64,000 nt of DNA from the NCBI GenBank assembly GCA_902702965.1, contig CACRXP010000415.1:476628-540627 (forward strand), in the 5' to 3' direction. Positions within the stretch are counted from its first letter, which is position 1, and the number at the start of each line of letters is the position of its first letter. Below the pieces are notes generated by a model that ran no database searches, was not told where the DNA came from, and saw only the letters and a program-made list of their open reading frames with translations. This document shows positions 1 to 10,475 of this stretch, piece by piece. The DNA is from Spirometra erinaceieuropaei (Eukaryota > Platyhelminthes > Cestoda > Diphyllobothriidea > Diphyllobothriidae). A program made the translations under genes and the position numbers.

Positions 1-2331
1 ATAGTCGATGAGGCAGTGGCGATCAGTGGGGTTGCTGTGCTCTAGATCTGGATATCTGAACGGCGTATGCGGAGTTTCACTATGAGGGGGTGATAGACAC
101 GCCAAGCGGTCAACATTCAAAGAAGTGAGTGGGTGGAGGTCACGGTCTGAATGCGTGCGCTTCCCTCATGAACCCATGTGGTTAGCTGCCTACGCCCGCT
201 GCACACCAACTCGACCTGGATTAAATGTTTGCAGTTTCTTGGGCCGAAATGCTCAATAAGTCCCCTATACATGCATGTTTGTCATGGTCAACCTGCTAAT
301 TTCCTCGGAAAAAGAATTAGGCAGCGATCAGAGTGCTTGTCCCACCTGACACGGGCGCGTAAATATGCTATAACCAGGCAGTCTTGTCAGTTTTCTGTTA
401 ACTCCTGAAATACTTCTACGCGCTGTACAACCTGCCCCTTAATACGAGCTTACTTATACATGTATATATATTCCATTTGTTGCCATACGGACTGATGTGT
501 GAAGACAACCCTTTTGGGTATTTGAATATTTCTAGAAACATTGCCTCCTTATTTTTATTTGTATTCCGGAATGTTTATCCTAGCCTCAGTTTTGTCCCAC
601 ATGTGCCAAATTCCGTGAATGCTGGGTCCGAAAGCTATTAAAGTTGTCGATTTTCAGTTTAAGGCTAATTAAATGCATTTTCAACCGCCTCTTTCCCTTT
701 ACCACAAAATTGTGATATGTATCATTCACCGCAAATCCCACTCCAAGTGGAGTGTCCTACTGAATAACTAGCAATGCTTAGGAATGTTGAAAATGCCTTG
801 ACGCTGGAGCCTGCAAACACTTTTCCCTTTCACATCCTCCGGTGCGAAAAGGTTTAAGACCTAACCAAGTCCAAGTTATTCCCCGCCCGCCGCAACATGC
901 GCGGCATCTGTGCCGCGAAACAGCTCCACCACAGTGGCCCCCGACCGAAATCACATTTGCCAGTTCATCTCGGCAACTAATCAGCCTCGAAACCCAAAGG
1001 ATTGACCCAGTTTGCGGACAGGGTTTCGCGCCACACACACGCGGTGGCTGCGGTGGGCTGCGATCTCGCGGTGTGAAGAGAGTTCAGTGCACTCACACCG
1101 CCCCCGCCCCCCCCCCTCCTCGTGCAGCATAGTCTACGCCGACACGTGGCGACGGCGAACGCAAGGGGTCTAGTCACAAAATTCACCTCACACTGTCCTC
1201 TCGCCCGCCCCCCCCCCACCCAAATGAAAGCAGAAAGGCGGGGGCGAATTACAAAAATTCAGTCTTTATACGTGGCAGTGATGGGGAAACCGAAGTAAGT
1301 GATCTTTATGCATAGCGGTGACGCAGTGGCTTGCAGCAGACCCGGTGTCAAGGTGAGGGTCGTGCATATTTATGGGATTTCAGCGACCATCCTTAGGACT
1401 TCTTATCCTTGGAGTACAACCGGCTGGCATTGCCAGAGAGGCCATAAATGTTCATTTCAGCCGATAACAGTCGGTAACGCAGTTCGATTGTTATAAGTGT
1501 ACCTCGACAGAAAAGAATGATAGAAGTGGATCGATATAAATCCTCGAAAGACGGATGGGAAGCACCAAGTTTGAAACTCATCTTTCCAGCATCTTCACTT
1601 ATTAGCCAGTTCTCATGCTTCTAAAAAATTAGCGCAGCTTGCTCTACCCCTGAGTCCCAGCTGTTGTTTTGAGCATTCCTCTACGCAAGGTGCCGTCTCC
1701 ATTGAGATTTTTCGAAGGTGTAATTCCATTAAGTTTTTTGCAATTGTTTAATTATTCCTCTTTTAAAGTCGCCAGGGAATAAATTGCGGTATGGTAGCCA
1801 TCCGCTGATAGTAGAGGTACGTAGCGCAGATTAAACTTCCCAAACAGCTGTTTGGCCTTCTAGAAACTAAGGATGAAAGCAGATCGCTCCTAGTGAGATC
1901 CTTGAATATCTCCAGACGTCCTCATGTACAGTGGTCCGAATAAACTGGTCGACGCTTATATGGCAGAGGATTCATCATAATGGTCGTTATTTATACAAAC
2001 ACTGCGATAGACAAGACGAAAGCCCTGTTTCGTATGACGACATGTTCGATGATGTCTGCTTGTATGACTATAGCAAAAAAGCAGTAACGAAGTCAAAAGA
2101 GTCGGTTCATGTGCACAACCTTTAGTATCTTTTTTGTATTTTGACTTACAGTTAGAATAAGGTCCTAACTTCTGTTTTTGTGACATTGTCAGAAGTTGGA
2201 GTTTTGTAAAAGCCACCGCTATTTTGGTACGGGGGTGCATTTAGATTTATTTCAGTCCTCTTCGCATTTCACCTCTATGGCATGAATTTCCTGTTTTCGG
2301 AGAGCTTTATTTAATGTAAGGTTTCTCGGTA
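1..2331. other. no gene seen; C-rich block near 780-1240
   Basis: No reading frame here resembles a known protein and no convincing exon with splice borders was found. The part from about 780 to 1240 is richer in G+C than its surroundings and contains homopolymeric C runs near 1107 and 1207. That could be a CpG-rich regulatory region or simple-sequence drift; nothing decides between them. Confidence 0.4.
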
Positions 2332-2636
2332 AGATGTGGTTATGCAGCTCCACCTGATGGACACAATACTGTTGGGGTTGGGGTTAGGGTTTGGGGTAAT
2401 GGTTAGGGTTTAGGGTTAGTGATTATTGTTTGGGGGTTAGGGGTTAGGGGAACTATTTCTCAACTACTCAATGTACAACCGCGCATTCCCGAAAGCTTTT
2501 ATTTTGTATACAACTACTTGACCTCATCGCCTGTGCGTTCCCCTGGCCCCACCTGTATAAACCCCTATTACCACCGGTCCCGTATTACAGGTGGCTGGGG
2601 TTTGTTTATTTCAGGTGGGGCTGCATAACCACATCT
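2332..2636. mobile_element. MITE-like element with 26-bp terminal inverted repeats
   Basis: The left end (2332-2357, starting AGATGTGGTTATGCAG) and the right end (2611-2636) are inverted copies of each other over 26 bases with one mismatch. The 305-bp unit encodes nothing and contains a telomere-like G-rich array just inside the left end. An inner inverted repeat, CCCCACCTGTATAAACCCC at about 2544, pairs imperfectly with 2597-2620. The word GGTTTCTC occurs just outside both ends (about 2320 and 2640) and could be a trace of a target-site duplication, but its spacing is unequal. Short size, terminal inverted repeats and lack of coding capacity fit a non-autonomous DNA transposon or foldback element. 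The superfamily cannot be assigned. Confidence 0.7.
2373..2450 (+). repeat. interstitial telomere-like G-rich array (degenerate TTAGGG)
   Basis: The stretch contains several exact TTAGGG words separated by variants such as GGGGTT and GGGTTT. TTAGGG is the usual metazoan telomere repeat, including flatworms. The array is short, degenerate and enclosed by the terminal inverted repeats of the element at 2332-2636, so it is more likely part of that element than a chromosome-fusion scar. Confidence 0.65.
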
Positions 2637-3163
2637 GACGGGTTTCTCCTCTCTCCTATCCCTAGGACAAAATTCCCGCCGCAACAATTCAAGAATTCTC
2701 ACCCCATTGGGCTTCTGTTGTCAGTCTGTCTCCAGATTAACAAGAAGATTCATTATTTTACTAATTGGAAACAGACTGGAGAGTATATGCGAAACAATAG
2801 TGTCTGCAGGACACTCAAAATCAAGTGATCTTGTCATTCACGCTACCATAATTAATATTTTCGATTATAACCCACAGGCAAACGAGCCGTGTCTCAATGT
2901 TAGAGTGTTAAGTTCAGTGACCAACGATTCCGACTTCGAATCTCAGGCGATGCACACTTGGAGTTGGGAAGGGCTGGCTGTTGGTTAATAAGCCGGAAAT
3001 GACCATTTCGCTCTCCCCTGTTCAGCATAATTCAGTATATTTAAGAGTAATTGACAATGCATCTGAAGGCTCGGTGTCTTTAAGGGTATCTCATTATCAA
3101 TATATGTATACCAGGAGGTGAGACGGCAGATTTCGGTAGTAACTGGTACAAAACTGGGGTTAT
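2637..3163. other. no gene seen
   Basis: A 93-codon open frame occurs at 2707-2988 (+) but resembles nothing known and has no supporting splice or start context. I treat the stretch as non-coding. Confidence 0.3.
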
Positions 3164-3330
3164 TTGCCTTCATTCAGTCAATCATAACCCTGACCACCAG
3201 CTGGGACCGAAGCACGAACATTCACGCACACACATGGCGCAGATGGTCCACCACCGGCGTTTAACCGACCGGTCATGAACACTTCGTCGGACCAACTTTC
3301 ATCAAAGCCTCCCCACCTGCCATTCTCTGT
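3164..3330. repeat. dispersed repeat, copy 1 (pairs with 14271-14440)
   Basis: About 170 bases beginning TTGCCTTCATTCAG are clearly related, in the same orientation, to 14271-14440. Shared blocks include ATCATAACCCTGACCACCAG and CCACCTGCCATTCT. The family is unidentified; the length suits a SINE or a 3' fragment of a longer element. Confidence 0.7.
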
Positions 3331-3554
3331 CGCTGTAGAGAGAGTATTTATTCACTCAGGAATGAGCGCACACTAAACAAGCTTCGTACGAAGCTGGACC
3401 AACACGGAGGCAGATCAAGACACCACAGACGTTATTTGGGATAGGCACCCATTATGAATGCCCCATATGAGGGTGTGGCAGCACGCGTATGTGCTGGCCC
3501 GTGCCGCGCCAGCCAAATGGGCTCAACTCCCCCCCCCCTCCGATCTTATTAACT

Positions 3555-3680
3555 TTGCCATGACCCTCGGCCCAGGAGGTGAGGAGAGTAGAATGCCGTA
3601 GATGCAGCACAAGTCCGTTGTCACACTAAACTAATCCGCGCGCAAATCATCGCTACTGCGCCCAAGAGATGCCAAGAGAA
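3555..3680 (+). mobile_element. LINE1 3'-tail fragment, decayed
   Basis: Read on the minus strand this matches the tail module seen well preserved at 25915-26165 and 27660-27930: a GTGAATTAGTTTA-like word, then GACTTGTGCAGCATCTACC, then a GGTG/GGAG-rich stretch. It lies in the opposite direction to the copy at 4045-4290, so the two form a loose inverted pair about 400 bases apart. Strand is given for LINE1 sense. Confidence 0.5.
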
Positions 3681-4044
3681 GGAGGGGGGTTGAGTGCTGT
3701 CTAAATATGTGGCGTCCAGCTTGAGTCAGTACTGCGAGTGCAAGTTTTGGTCAGCCTCAGATAATGACCAAAATTATTGCCTCACCAGACTCATACTTTA
3801 TAGTACTGTAAGTACGAAATTACCTTATGAAAAACCCAATTGTATTGGACAGATTTAGCTATCCGATCGTCATCCAACGGAGTTCCTGTTCTTTGCTGTC
3901 AGGCGGACGCGCTGTGGTCCCCCCTTCCGGTCCGAATACCTAAACATCAGTTCCACGAACACGCAAATTAATTGTGCATTAATAGGGTCATCAGGGGCTC
4001 TGCCGGTAACCATTTAATTATACGACAGTTCGACCATAGTTGTG

Positions 4045-4290
4045 CCGACTATGTCTACCGTAGGCTTCACAGCAGGATGAGAGTAGGGATGGCAAAATGC
4101 GTGCGAACTAATTTATAGTGATTGTGGACTTGCGCAGCGTCCACCGCACTCGCACCTCCACCATCCACCTGAGCTCGGTGTCAAGGGATAGTCAAGAAGA
4201 CCGGAGGTAGAGGAGGGTGCAGGTAGATGGCACGGACGGACCCGCATCTGGGCGTGCCACCTCGCCCCTGTTCCACAACAAACACTTGAC
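4045..4290 (-). mobile_element. LINE1 3'-tail copy (5'-truncated)
   Basis: The copy starts near ATGTCTACCGTAGGCTTCAC. It continues through the family words GACTTGCGCAGCGTCCACCG, ACCTGAGCTCGGTGTC and GTCAAGAAGACCGGAGG and breaks off before the inner tail modules. It contains only the outermost (3'-most) part of the LINE1 tail, as expected for a strongly 5'-truncated insertion. Strand is LINE1 sense. Confidence 0.7.
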
Positions 4291-5022
4291 CGCGGTTCTT
4301 GATGTCATCTCCCGTATTTCGACCTCATGTGGTCTGTCGACGTTCACGGCGGAACCCTTAGTATTCGCCGTCTACTAGTAGTTTGGTCGTATCTCCTTTT
4401 CCCACTCCTCGGCTGGGCTCAAAGCGGACTGTGGCCGATCGTGTCTGGGTTCCTCTCGTCTGGCCACCTTAACGCGAATAGTTTCATCCAGTGTATCAGC
4501 TAGGTCCTGACGATGTCCGTTCCGGATCCCGCATACAATACCTCATGCAGACCAGCTCTGTCTAACCGACATACGTATCCCTCGAGGCTGACATTTATTT
4601 CTGCCCTGACGATGTCCGATTATAATCCGTTATATATAGCCACATGCAGGCCAGTCCTGCCCGCATTTTGTGTTATTATGAACGACAGTTTTTCTCTCCT
4701 GTACAATTAATCCAATCATTTTTGAATTCTTAAGCGAAGTATTTTTCCACTGCTCGCTCATCATTTTTCTTAACGGACTACAAATTCAGAAACGATGAAT
4801 TGCATTTTGTACAGATTCTGTAACCTCTTCTAAAATTCATATGTAAAGTTATTTTTACTTGCGTTGATGGGACCCCGGCAGGTCTTTAATAAAAATTATT
4901 TATTTATTATTTATTTTAAACAACAACAAATTCGGGGGCGGCTCAGATCCCAGTTGGCGCGGCGTGAGTCTGCAACTGGGTGTGCCACCGTACCCTGAAT
5001 ATTGGCATTTGTTATGGGTTCC
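4291..5022. other. no gene seen
   Basis: An imperfect local repeat occurs around 4507-4560 and 4607-4660 (shared CCTGACGATGTCCG and CCACATGCAGGCCAG-like words). No coding evidence. Confidence 0.35.
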
Positions 5023-5118
5023 CGTTCCCGATAACGCCTGCCAAATTCCGATCTAGCCCCTGGGTTGGTCCAGCGCATCAACCGCGTGGCCCGTTTTGGG
5101 GGCCCAATCGTGCAGAAT
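5023..5118. repeat. repeat X, copy 1 (related to 9366-9455 and 10556-10645)
   Basis: The block from GATAACGCCTGCC through GGTCCAGCGCATC and GTGGCCCGTTTT aligns without large gaps to 9366-9455 and 10556-10645. In those two places the block directly follows a Penelope-type terminal repeat; here it stands about 420 bases upstream of one. Its identity is unknown. Confidence 0.6.
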
Positions 5119-5608
5119 GCCATGGCTGAAGACTTTCTTGGTAAAACGGACTAGCGGAAACCTTTTAAAGAAATGTGTGATACAACTTGCGAAGAGGAAC
5201 TACGGCAGAACTCTCGCCGAAGGCCTTGTAACCGGGACAGTCAGGAGCTTACCATGGGAACAAACTGTCTGCGCCCGTTTTTTTCCAAAAATGCAGGTAC
5301 AATACGCAGTCAAATAATTTGTGTCAATAAGTGTTCATGAACAGCATATAATCAGCTGAGGGAGGAGCTACTGATCCGTCTCGTTCTAGTCTCTCATACA
5401 ATGAGATGAAAATGTGCGAACTGGACATTAATTCAAGGCGGCAGTGGTTGCCGGAACCATACGACTATTCCTCTGACTTCCAAAAGATACAGAAGGTTTG
5501 ATCGTTGAAGGATATGTAGTTGGCAATAGAAGCGCAGAGACGAGTCCCAGGAAGCAGTCTTGAAGAAGGAGACACGATCGCTGGGACAAGAGCTTTATTA
5601 GTCTGACT

Positions 5609-5638
5609 TTTCGGATTCCTGCTCGAACCCATCATCAG
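5609..5638 (-). ncRNA. hammerhead ribozyme-like motif (minus arm, pair 1)
   Basis: On the minus strand, CTGATGA (5638-5632) is followed by a short hairpin, GGGTTC with GAATCC, and then GAAA (5612-5609). An extra T sits between CTGATGA and the stem, as in every copy in the window. The base after GAAA is A instead of the C seen in better copies, so the short stem III is probably damaged. Such minimal hammerheads are known from Penelope-like element repeats. Activity is not shown. Confidence 0.6.
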
Positions 5639-5893
5639 GTGAACACTCTTCCCAACACCAGGGTCAGTGCGTCAGATGGTCGAGCAATCATCACACCAAC
5701 ATCCAACACACGTGATGAAATTGCAGCAACTATCGGCGCGAATATCGGCCATCAAACGATCATCACACCAAATGCGACTATCCCTGATGAAGGGGGGGGG
5801 GCGTGAATATTCATAGGTTTCCGGTAGCATGGCGACTGCATCCTTTAAATACTACAACCCCTTGTGCATGAAGCACCCGTATCTGTTTTGTCT

Positions 5894-5923
5894 CTGATGA
5901 TGGGTTCCTGCAGGAATCCGAAA
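5894..5923 (+). ncRNA. hammerhead ribozyme-like motif (plus arm, pair 1)
   Basis: CTGATGA (5894-5900), a hairpin GGGTTC/GAATCC that can extend through CCTG/CAGG, then GAAA (5920-5923) and CGTC. All conserved core bases of a minimal type I hammerhead are present, with one extra T before stem II. Stem III would be very short, as reported for metazoan Penelope hammerheads thought to work as dimers. Confidence 0.7.
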
Positions 5924-5970
5924 CGTCAGGCTAACAAAGCTCTCGTCCCTGCGATCGTGTCTCCTTCTTC

Positions 5971-6889
5971 AGGGTCTGTAGTTAATACTCTGTCGTATTT
6001 AGCGGTGTCGTGGGACATACCGGTCGTATTCTGGCCGGGAGTTATCGGTTCAGGTATCTTGGTCATACTGTTCACCTCAGCTTCGCAAGATATCACAGGA
6101 AACTGTCGCATGCTACCCATGGGAAAACGAATGAGTCAGACAGGCAACTGGAACATAGCCATTCATTACAGGTGCGCTAGTTTTTTCTGAAAAGATATTG
6201 GTCCTACGAACTGATAGCTACTTTCGGAACTCTGTGGGCAGTCGTCAGTATTGGCATCTTTCCCCAGACCTCAAAGTGTATTCTGTCAACGCGCCCAGGT
6301 ACCTGTTTGCGTTCAAAAGCAGTGCTCACAAATTGCAGTAATGGATATTTTTATAATAAAAGGTGGATGTACGACATTAACTACTTGATTAGAAACCGAA
6401 TGGGTCCGTCCAAATTCAATTCCTTAGAACCAGACATCGTATGTTTAAAAAATCGATTTGATATGGGTTGCAAAGTTACACGCGGTCAGGTAGAAAACGC
6501 ACCTGTTTGTCGTGGCTTCTGGCAGATCTACTAGAACCTCCAGATCACAAGACTTGCAAAGTTTCAGCTTCCGAGGCCATCGCTGACCTCAGATTGCTGC
6601 AGTCACTAGTGGACGTTAAGACGCCATCATGAGATTTCTCAGGACCAAGTTGAAAACAGGGTCATGGGTTTGCAACCTGAGAGTACGACATAAAACAACA
6701 ACAACAATAGCAGCAGCAGCCTTAAATTCTGATTCTAAGAAGAGTGCAAAACTTTGAGCAGGGGAGACCCTGCTCGTTAGGTGGAAACAGGTTCCACCCC
6801 GATAGACCTGCGTACAATTTCTCTGCCATAACTTCCATTATGCGAAACCATTCTCGGGGTAGCAAAGACGCTGTGTATGCGTACATACC
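5971..6889. other. no gene seen
   Basis: Short open frames near 6307-6534 and 6744-6998 match nothing I recognise. A CAA/CAG-rich run lies at about 6696-6720. Confidence 0.3.
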
Positions 6890-7170
6890 CATAGTATCTA
6901 GCCTATCTCATGAAATCTTAACGGGCATTCTGAAATGTGTTTTTGACAAGAAAGAATTGCTTAGGTGGAGTCGTGATAATCGTCAGGGTGTAGCATAATA
7001 TCAAGATATTTCAGTCCTGCGAGGGTGCCGGATTTGAATAAGCTCCCTTCCGTTCGCTTACAGGGGACTGCCTAAGCAGTATGACTTTTTTGAAGGGTTT
7101 CCTATTACCTCAAGAATTCAAATATATTTCATAGAAAATGGGCATAAAAGTGTTCTTCCTTGTACTTATT
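6890..7170. repeat. AT-rich dispersed repeat, copy 1 (related to 63660-63920)
   Basis: Shared landmarks with 63660-63920, in order, are: ATTCTGAAAT, a run of GACAAGAAAGAATTGCTTA type, CAAGATATTTCA, TTAGATGAAC/GAATAAGCTC, then GTATGACTTTTTT, and finally AATATATTTCATAGAAA. The order and spacing are kept over about 250 bases. A third, weaker partial copy is at 14590-14720. No coding capacity is evident. Confidence 0.6.
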
Positions 7171-8164
7171 TGGTATCAGATTAAATCTCCTTTCGACTTT
7201 ATATTTGATGAAAAAAACATCTTTCGCTTTTGAAAAGTTTGTAATTATGAAATACTTTATGACCGTGAAAAATCCATTCATCAGCATCATGTCCGTCTAC
7301 CAATTAATTCTGCTCATAAATTTTACAACATGTTATGTGTCCGTTGTAAAATTTCCTAAATCCTCTAGGACATCTTCTGAACATCGTAGAGAAGTGGATG
7401 ATTTTCTCTGCACTGAAAGACTGCAGCATTTAGCCTAGAAATCGTAAGAACAAGATTGACTGCTGATAAGTGACAAAATTTGTCGGAAATTGAAAGGCTT
7501 TTTGACACCGAGGCACACCCTTTCTCTAAATATAAAGTTTGAAAAAGGCGTTATCTGACACTAAAGGGTTATAAAAAAGGGGGATTTCTATGCACGCTTT
7601 CTACAAAATGCACTTAAATTTGAAAGGACATTGAAAATCCTCAGAAAATTCATACTACTTAGGTATTTCCTTGATTACCGAGTGCGATTTATGCAGGCGG
7701 GCGGAAAGAAGCTTATTCAAAAGCTGACATCCCGGTGGGGCTGAAGTATCCTGGGAGTATGCTTCATTTGGATAATTAGCACAACTACAGCTAAGTAATT
7801 ATCTCTCGTCGAGAACACATTTCAGGATTTTCGTTAGGATTTCATGTGGTAGGCCGGATACTGTCACGTATCTATTTCAGAAGTCATTTGGCAGTCACAT
7901 TTTCACTTAAAAACTCCTCACCTCTACCTCACTTAAAAGACCTAACGTCCTTTCTTTCAGCTGGTGGTGTACGGAGCCTACGCTACGGCTGTGGGGGTTG
8001 TTCTTTGCTTAAGCATACGCCAACTGTAACGCGTTCTTTTTTCAGTTTAGCAAGTATGTCCGGACGTTTTTGAGGCCGGCAGTAAGGAGGGGATTTCGCA
8101 ACACCATTATATCAGTCCAGCTCCTGGTTGAGGCTAGATTAGCATGCCAATGTTGACAGTTTGA
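7171..8164. other. no gene seen
   Basis: AT-rich sequence without recognisable coding exons. It may be the continuation of the repeat at 6890-7170, but the other copy reaches the window edge and cannot confirm this. Confidence 0.3.
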
Positions 8165-8460
8165 CCGTCGATTTCAACGATGTCCACCGTGTGCTCCATA
8201 GCAGGGTGAGAGCAGTGACGGTTACTTGTGCGGGAACTAGGCTATAGTGACAGTAGATTAGTGGAGCAACTACCGCACTCGCTCCCCCCCCCCCATGTGA
8301 CCCGGTGTCATAACCAAGTCAAGAAGACCGGAGGCGGGAGAGAAGGCAGATGGCTGGAACGGCGAAAAACAGTACTTAGGCGTACCACCACATCCCCTGG
8401 TCCACAACGGACACTTGACAAAAGTGGGGGAGACGGCATGGATCCCAATCGGTGCACGAG
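8165..8460 (-). mobile_element. LINE1 3'-tail copy (5'-truncated)
   Basis: It begins ACCGTCGATTTCAACGATGT, close to the shared terminal sequence of the other copies. It then runs through TCCACCGTGTGCTCC, GAGCAACTACCGCACTCGCT, a run of ten C, CCCGGTGTCATAACC and GTCAAGAAGACCGGAGG. Only the outer tail module is present. Strand is LINE1 sense. Confidence 0.75.
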
Positions 8461-8997
8461 AACCTGAAACTGGGCCCTCTCCCACCCTTAATGCTGAAAT
8501 TTGTTATAGCATAATCAGGCAAGGATATGTTATATGGCCGGAGTTACGTACTCGGGGAGAAATTGTGCTCAGCAAAAATAACTGACGATATTTATCTGTA
8601 CGTGCCGGAAAAAGAAATAAAAAGACCTCGCAGTGGCTGTTGCGTGAGGGTGGTTAAGATGCCTTAAAGTAGTCACTGGAGTAAAAATACGACAGTGCAA
8701 TACCCTTTCGATAGTGCCTGCAAAGGGGCATTGAATTCGTTTACTATCATCGTTAGAAAAAATAGCGTCCATTTTAATTGGGGACAATATGTAAAGTCGA
8801 AGTTTGTGATACCACAAAGTTCTTAGATGTTCAGCTCTTCGCTGAACACCAACGCTCTCCGGAGTAAGTAGCCCCGGCTGTAAGCCATACCATTGCCGGT
8901 ATGCATTCCCGATAATAGAAGCGAAGCGACGAGTCCCAGGAAGAAGTCGTGAAGAAGGAGACACGATCGCTGGCACAAGAGCTTTATTCGCCTGACG

Positions 8998-9027
8998 TTT
9001 CGGCTTCCTGATAGGGTTCGTCATCAG
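8998..9027 (-). ncRNA. degenerate hammerhead-like motif (minus arm, pair 2)
   Basis: CTGATGA (9027-9021) and GAAAC (from 9001) are intact on the minus strand. The bases between them (CGAACCC then AGGAAGCC) cannot form the expected stem II, so this copy is predicted inactive. The left half of the stem looks like the complement of the normal GGGTTCG. Confidence 0.5.
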
Positions 9028-9234
9028 AGAAAATGGCAGATATGAGTGGTTCATGCACAAGGGACTGTAGTATTTATAGGATGCAGTCGTCATGCTACCG
9101 CATATCCATAAACATTCATGCTCCCCCCTTAATAAGGGATATTTGCACTTGGTGTGATGACTGTTTGATGACCGACATTCGCGTCGTTGATTGCTGCAAT
9201 TTCATAGGTATGTGGTAGCATGGCGACTGCATCC

Positions 9235-9240
9235 TATAAA
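9235..9240 (+). promoter_or_regulatory. TATA-like box of a Penelope terminal repeat
   Basis: TATAAA sits 51 bases upstream of the hammerhead core at 9286 in a conserved GCATCCTATAAATACTGCAG context. Equivalents occur at 9071-9078 (-), 10261-10268 (-) and, mutated, at about 5844 (+) and about 10428 (+). Conservation in both arms of two pairs suggests an internal promoter. Function is inferred. Confidence 0.45.
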
Positions 9241-9285
9241 TACTGCAGCCCCTTGAGCATGAACTACCCGTATTTGCTTTTGTCT

Positions 9286-9315
9286 CTGATGATGGGTTCG
9301 GGCAGGAGTCCGAAA
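9286..9315 (+). ncRNA. hammerhead ribozyme-like motif (plus arm, pair 2)
   Basis: CTGATGA (9286-9292), T, then stem II GGGTTC pairing with GAGTCC (two G-U pairs) around GGGCAG, then GAAA (9312-9315) and CGTC. An AATAAA polyadenylation-like word follows at 9325-9330. This is the best complete arrangement of TATA, hammerhead and AATAAA in the window. Confidence 0.72.
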
Positions 9316-9365
9316 CGTCAGGCTAATAAAGCTCTCGTCCCAGCGATTGTTTCTCCTTCTTTATC

Positions 9366-9455
9366 ACTGATAATGCCTGCCGGACTCCAACCTAGCATCT
9401 TTGTTAGTCCAACGCATCTACCGTGTGGTCCGTTTTCGAGGCATCGTGTGGCTGC
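9366..9455. repeat. repeat X, copy 2
   Basis: From GATAATGCCTGCCGGACTCC through TTTGTTAGTCCAACGCATCT to CGTTTTCGAGGC. It nearly repeats 10556-10645 and is recognisably related to 5023-5118. It directly abuts the terminal repeat in pairs 2 and 3, so the duplicated segment extends beyond the mobile element itself. Confidence 0.65.
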
Positions 9456-10124
9456 GCTAAACAGTTATGCAAAATTAACGGGACATGCGGCAGAATCAGA
9501 ATCGGATCTACCTCCACGTCCAGTGGAAACATAACGCAACTAACCAGTTAGAGGGCGTTCATTTTAGCCGTCTACCCAGGTGGTCTGCCGCTAGGCTACC
9601 AGGGGCCGGCGTTCCGATGCTGTTCGGCCAAAAGATTGGAAGTCCCCAGGACACACGCCGCCTGGCTGTGTGAGATTCACATTCTTCCTTGTCCTTTGGT
9701 AATCCAGGCTATTTGCAGTGTTTACTGGATTACCAAGTGGCATTGTCTATCATCTATACGTCGGAGATCGGTCCGCGAGATACAAACAGAACAGTAACCC
9801 GACCGAAGAATCAGTTTGCGACGCGACTCAAAAAATAAAGAATATCAGGCTTTCAGAGAACTCGGTTGGTGAGCACCAGACGTGAAGGTGGTAGGGGGGG
9901 GGGTATATTTTTGGGTTCATTGTCTTCCAAGAAAGGACGCTTTTTGACTGTTACAATTACGTATTTTTACAACCCATGACAATAAACATCATTTCCAGTC
10001 ATTTTTTCTTAACTGTCTGTTTATAACTACCTATTAATACTATAAACGACCGTCGCCTGTAGAGGAGGATGCTGCATTCACTTAACTACTGTGTATTTCT
10101 GCTGACATGGCTGATGATTGCTAG
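9456..10124. other. no gene seen
   Basis: Non-coding by inspection. A G run lies at about 9894-9903. Confidence 0.3.
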
Positions 10125-10187
10125 CCCAGGAAGCTGTCGTGAAGAAGGAGACACGATCGCTGGCACAAGAGCTTTATTCGCCTGACG

Positions 10188-10217
10188 TTTCGGCTTCCTG
10201 ATAGGGTTCGTCATCAG
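10188..10217 (-). ncRNA. degenerate hammerhead-like motif (minus arm, pair 3)
   Basis: Same state as the minus arm of pair 2: CTGATGA and GAAAC kept, stem II unable to pair. The shared defect shows that pairs 2 and 3 descend from one already damaged unit. Confidence 0.5.
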
Positions 10218-10475
10218 AGAAAATGGCAGATATGAGTGGTTCATGCACAAGGGACTGTAGTATTTATAGGATGCAGTTGCCATGCTACCTCATACCCGTG
10301 AAAATTCATGTCCACCCTTTCATCAGGGGTAGTTGCATTTGGTGTGATGACTGTTTGACGGCCGACATTCGCGTCGTTAGTTGCTGAAATTTCATACGCA
10401 TGTGGTAGCATGGCGACTGCATCCTACAAATACTGCAGCCCCTTGTGCATGAACCACATGTATCTGCTAGAGTCT

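Larger units (their letters stand above)
5541..5970. mobile_element. inverted pair of Penelope-type terminal repeats, pair 1
   Basis: The right arm (about 5826-5970, +) holds GTAGCATGGCGACTGCATCC, a TATA-like TTTAAATA, a hammerhead core and a tail ending TCTCCTTCTTC. The left arm (about 5541-5640, -) holds the same hammerhead and tail in opposite orientation, with a tail matching 8926-8960. Between them, ATGAAATTGCAGCAACTATC to GGCGTGAATATTCATAGG is the reverse complement of the spacer of the pairs at 8921-9362 and 10125-10556, so this unit is inverted relative to those two. The link to Penelope-like elements rests on the homologous repeat after the coding element at 55916-56982. Confidence 0.75.
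8921..9362. mobile_element. inverted pair of Penelope-type terminal repeats, pair 2
   Basis: The minus arm (about 8921-9097) and plus arm (about 9205-9362) are head-to-head copies. Each carries the GCATCCTATAAATACT word, a CTGATGA/GAAA core and the tail AGCTCTCGTCCCAGCGAT to TCTCCTTCTT. The roughly 110-bp spacer contains TTGGTGTGATGACTGTTTGA and GACATTCGCGTCGTTG. The whole unit recurs at 10125-10556 with the same downstream flank, so one of these is a local copy of the other. Confidence 0.8.

Noticed and set aside
5864..6190. Open frames with a recurring MATASYKY..NKALVPAIVSPSS reading (also at 8569-9093, 9220-9534, 10086-10283)
   Set aside because: This is the translation of the terminal repeat carrying the hammerhead motif. 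The recurrence is at DNA level, stops fall in varied places, and no protein family is implied.
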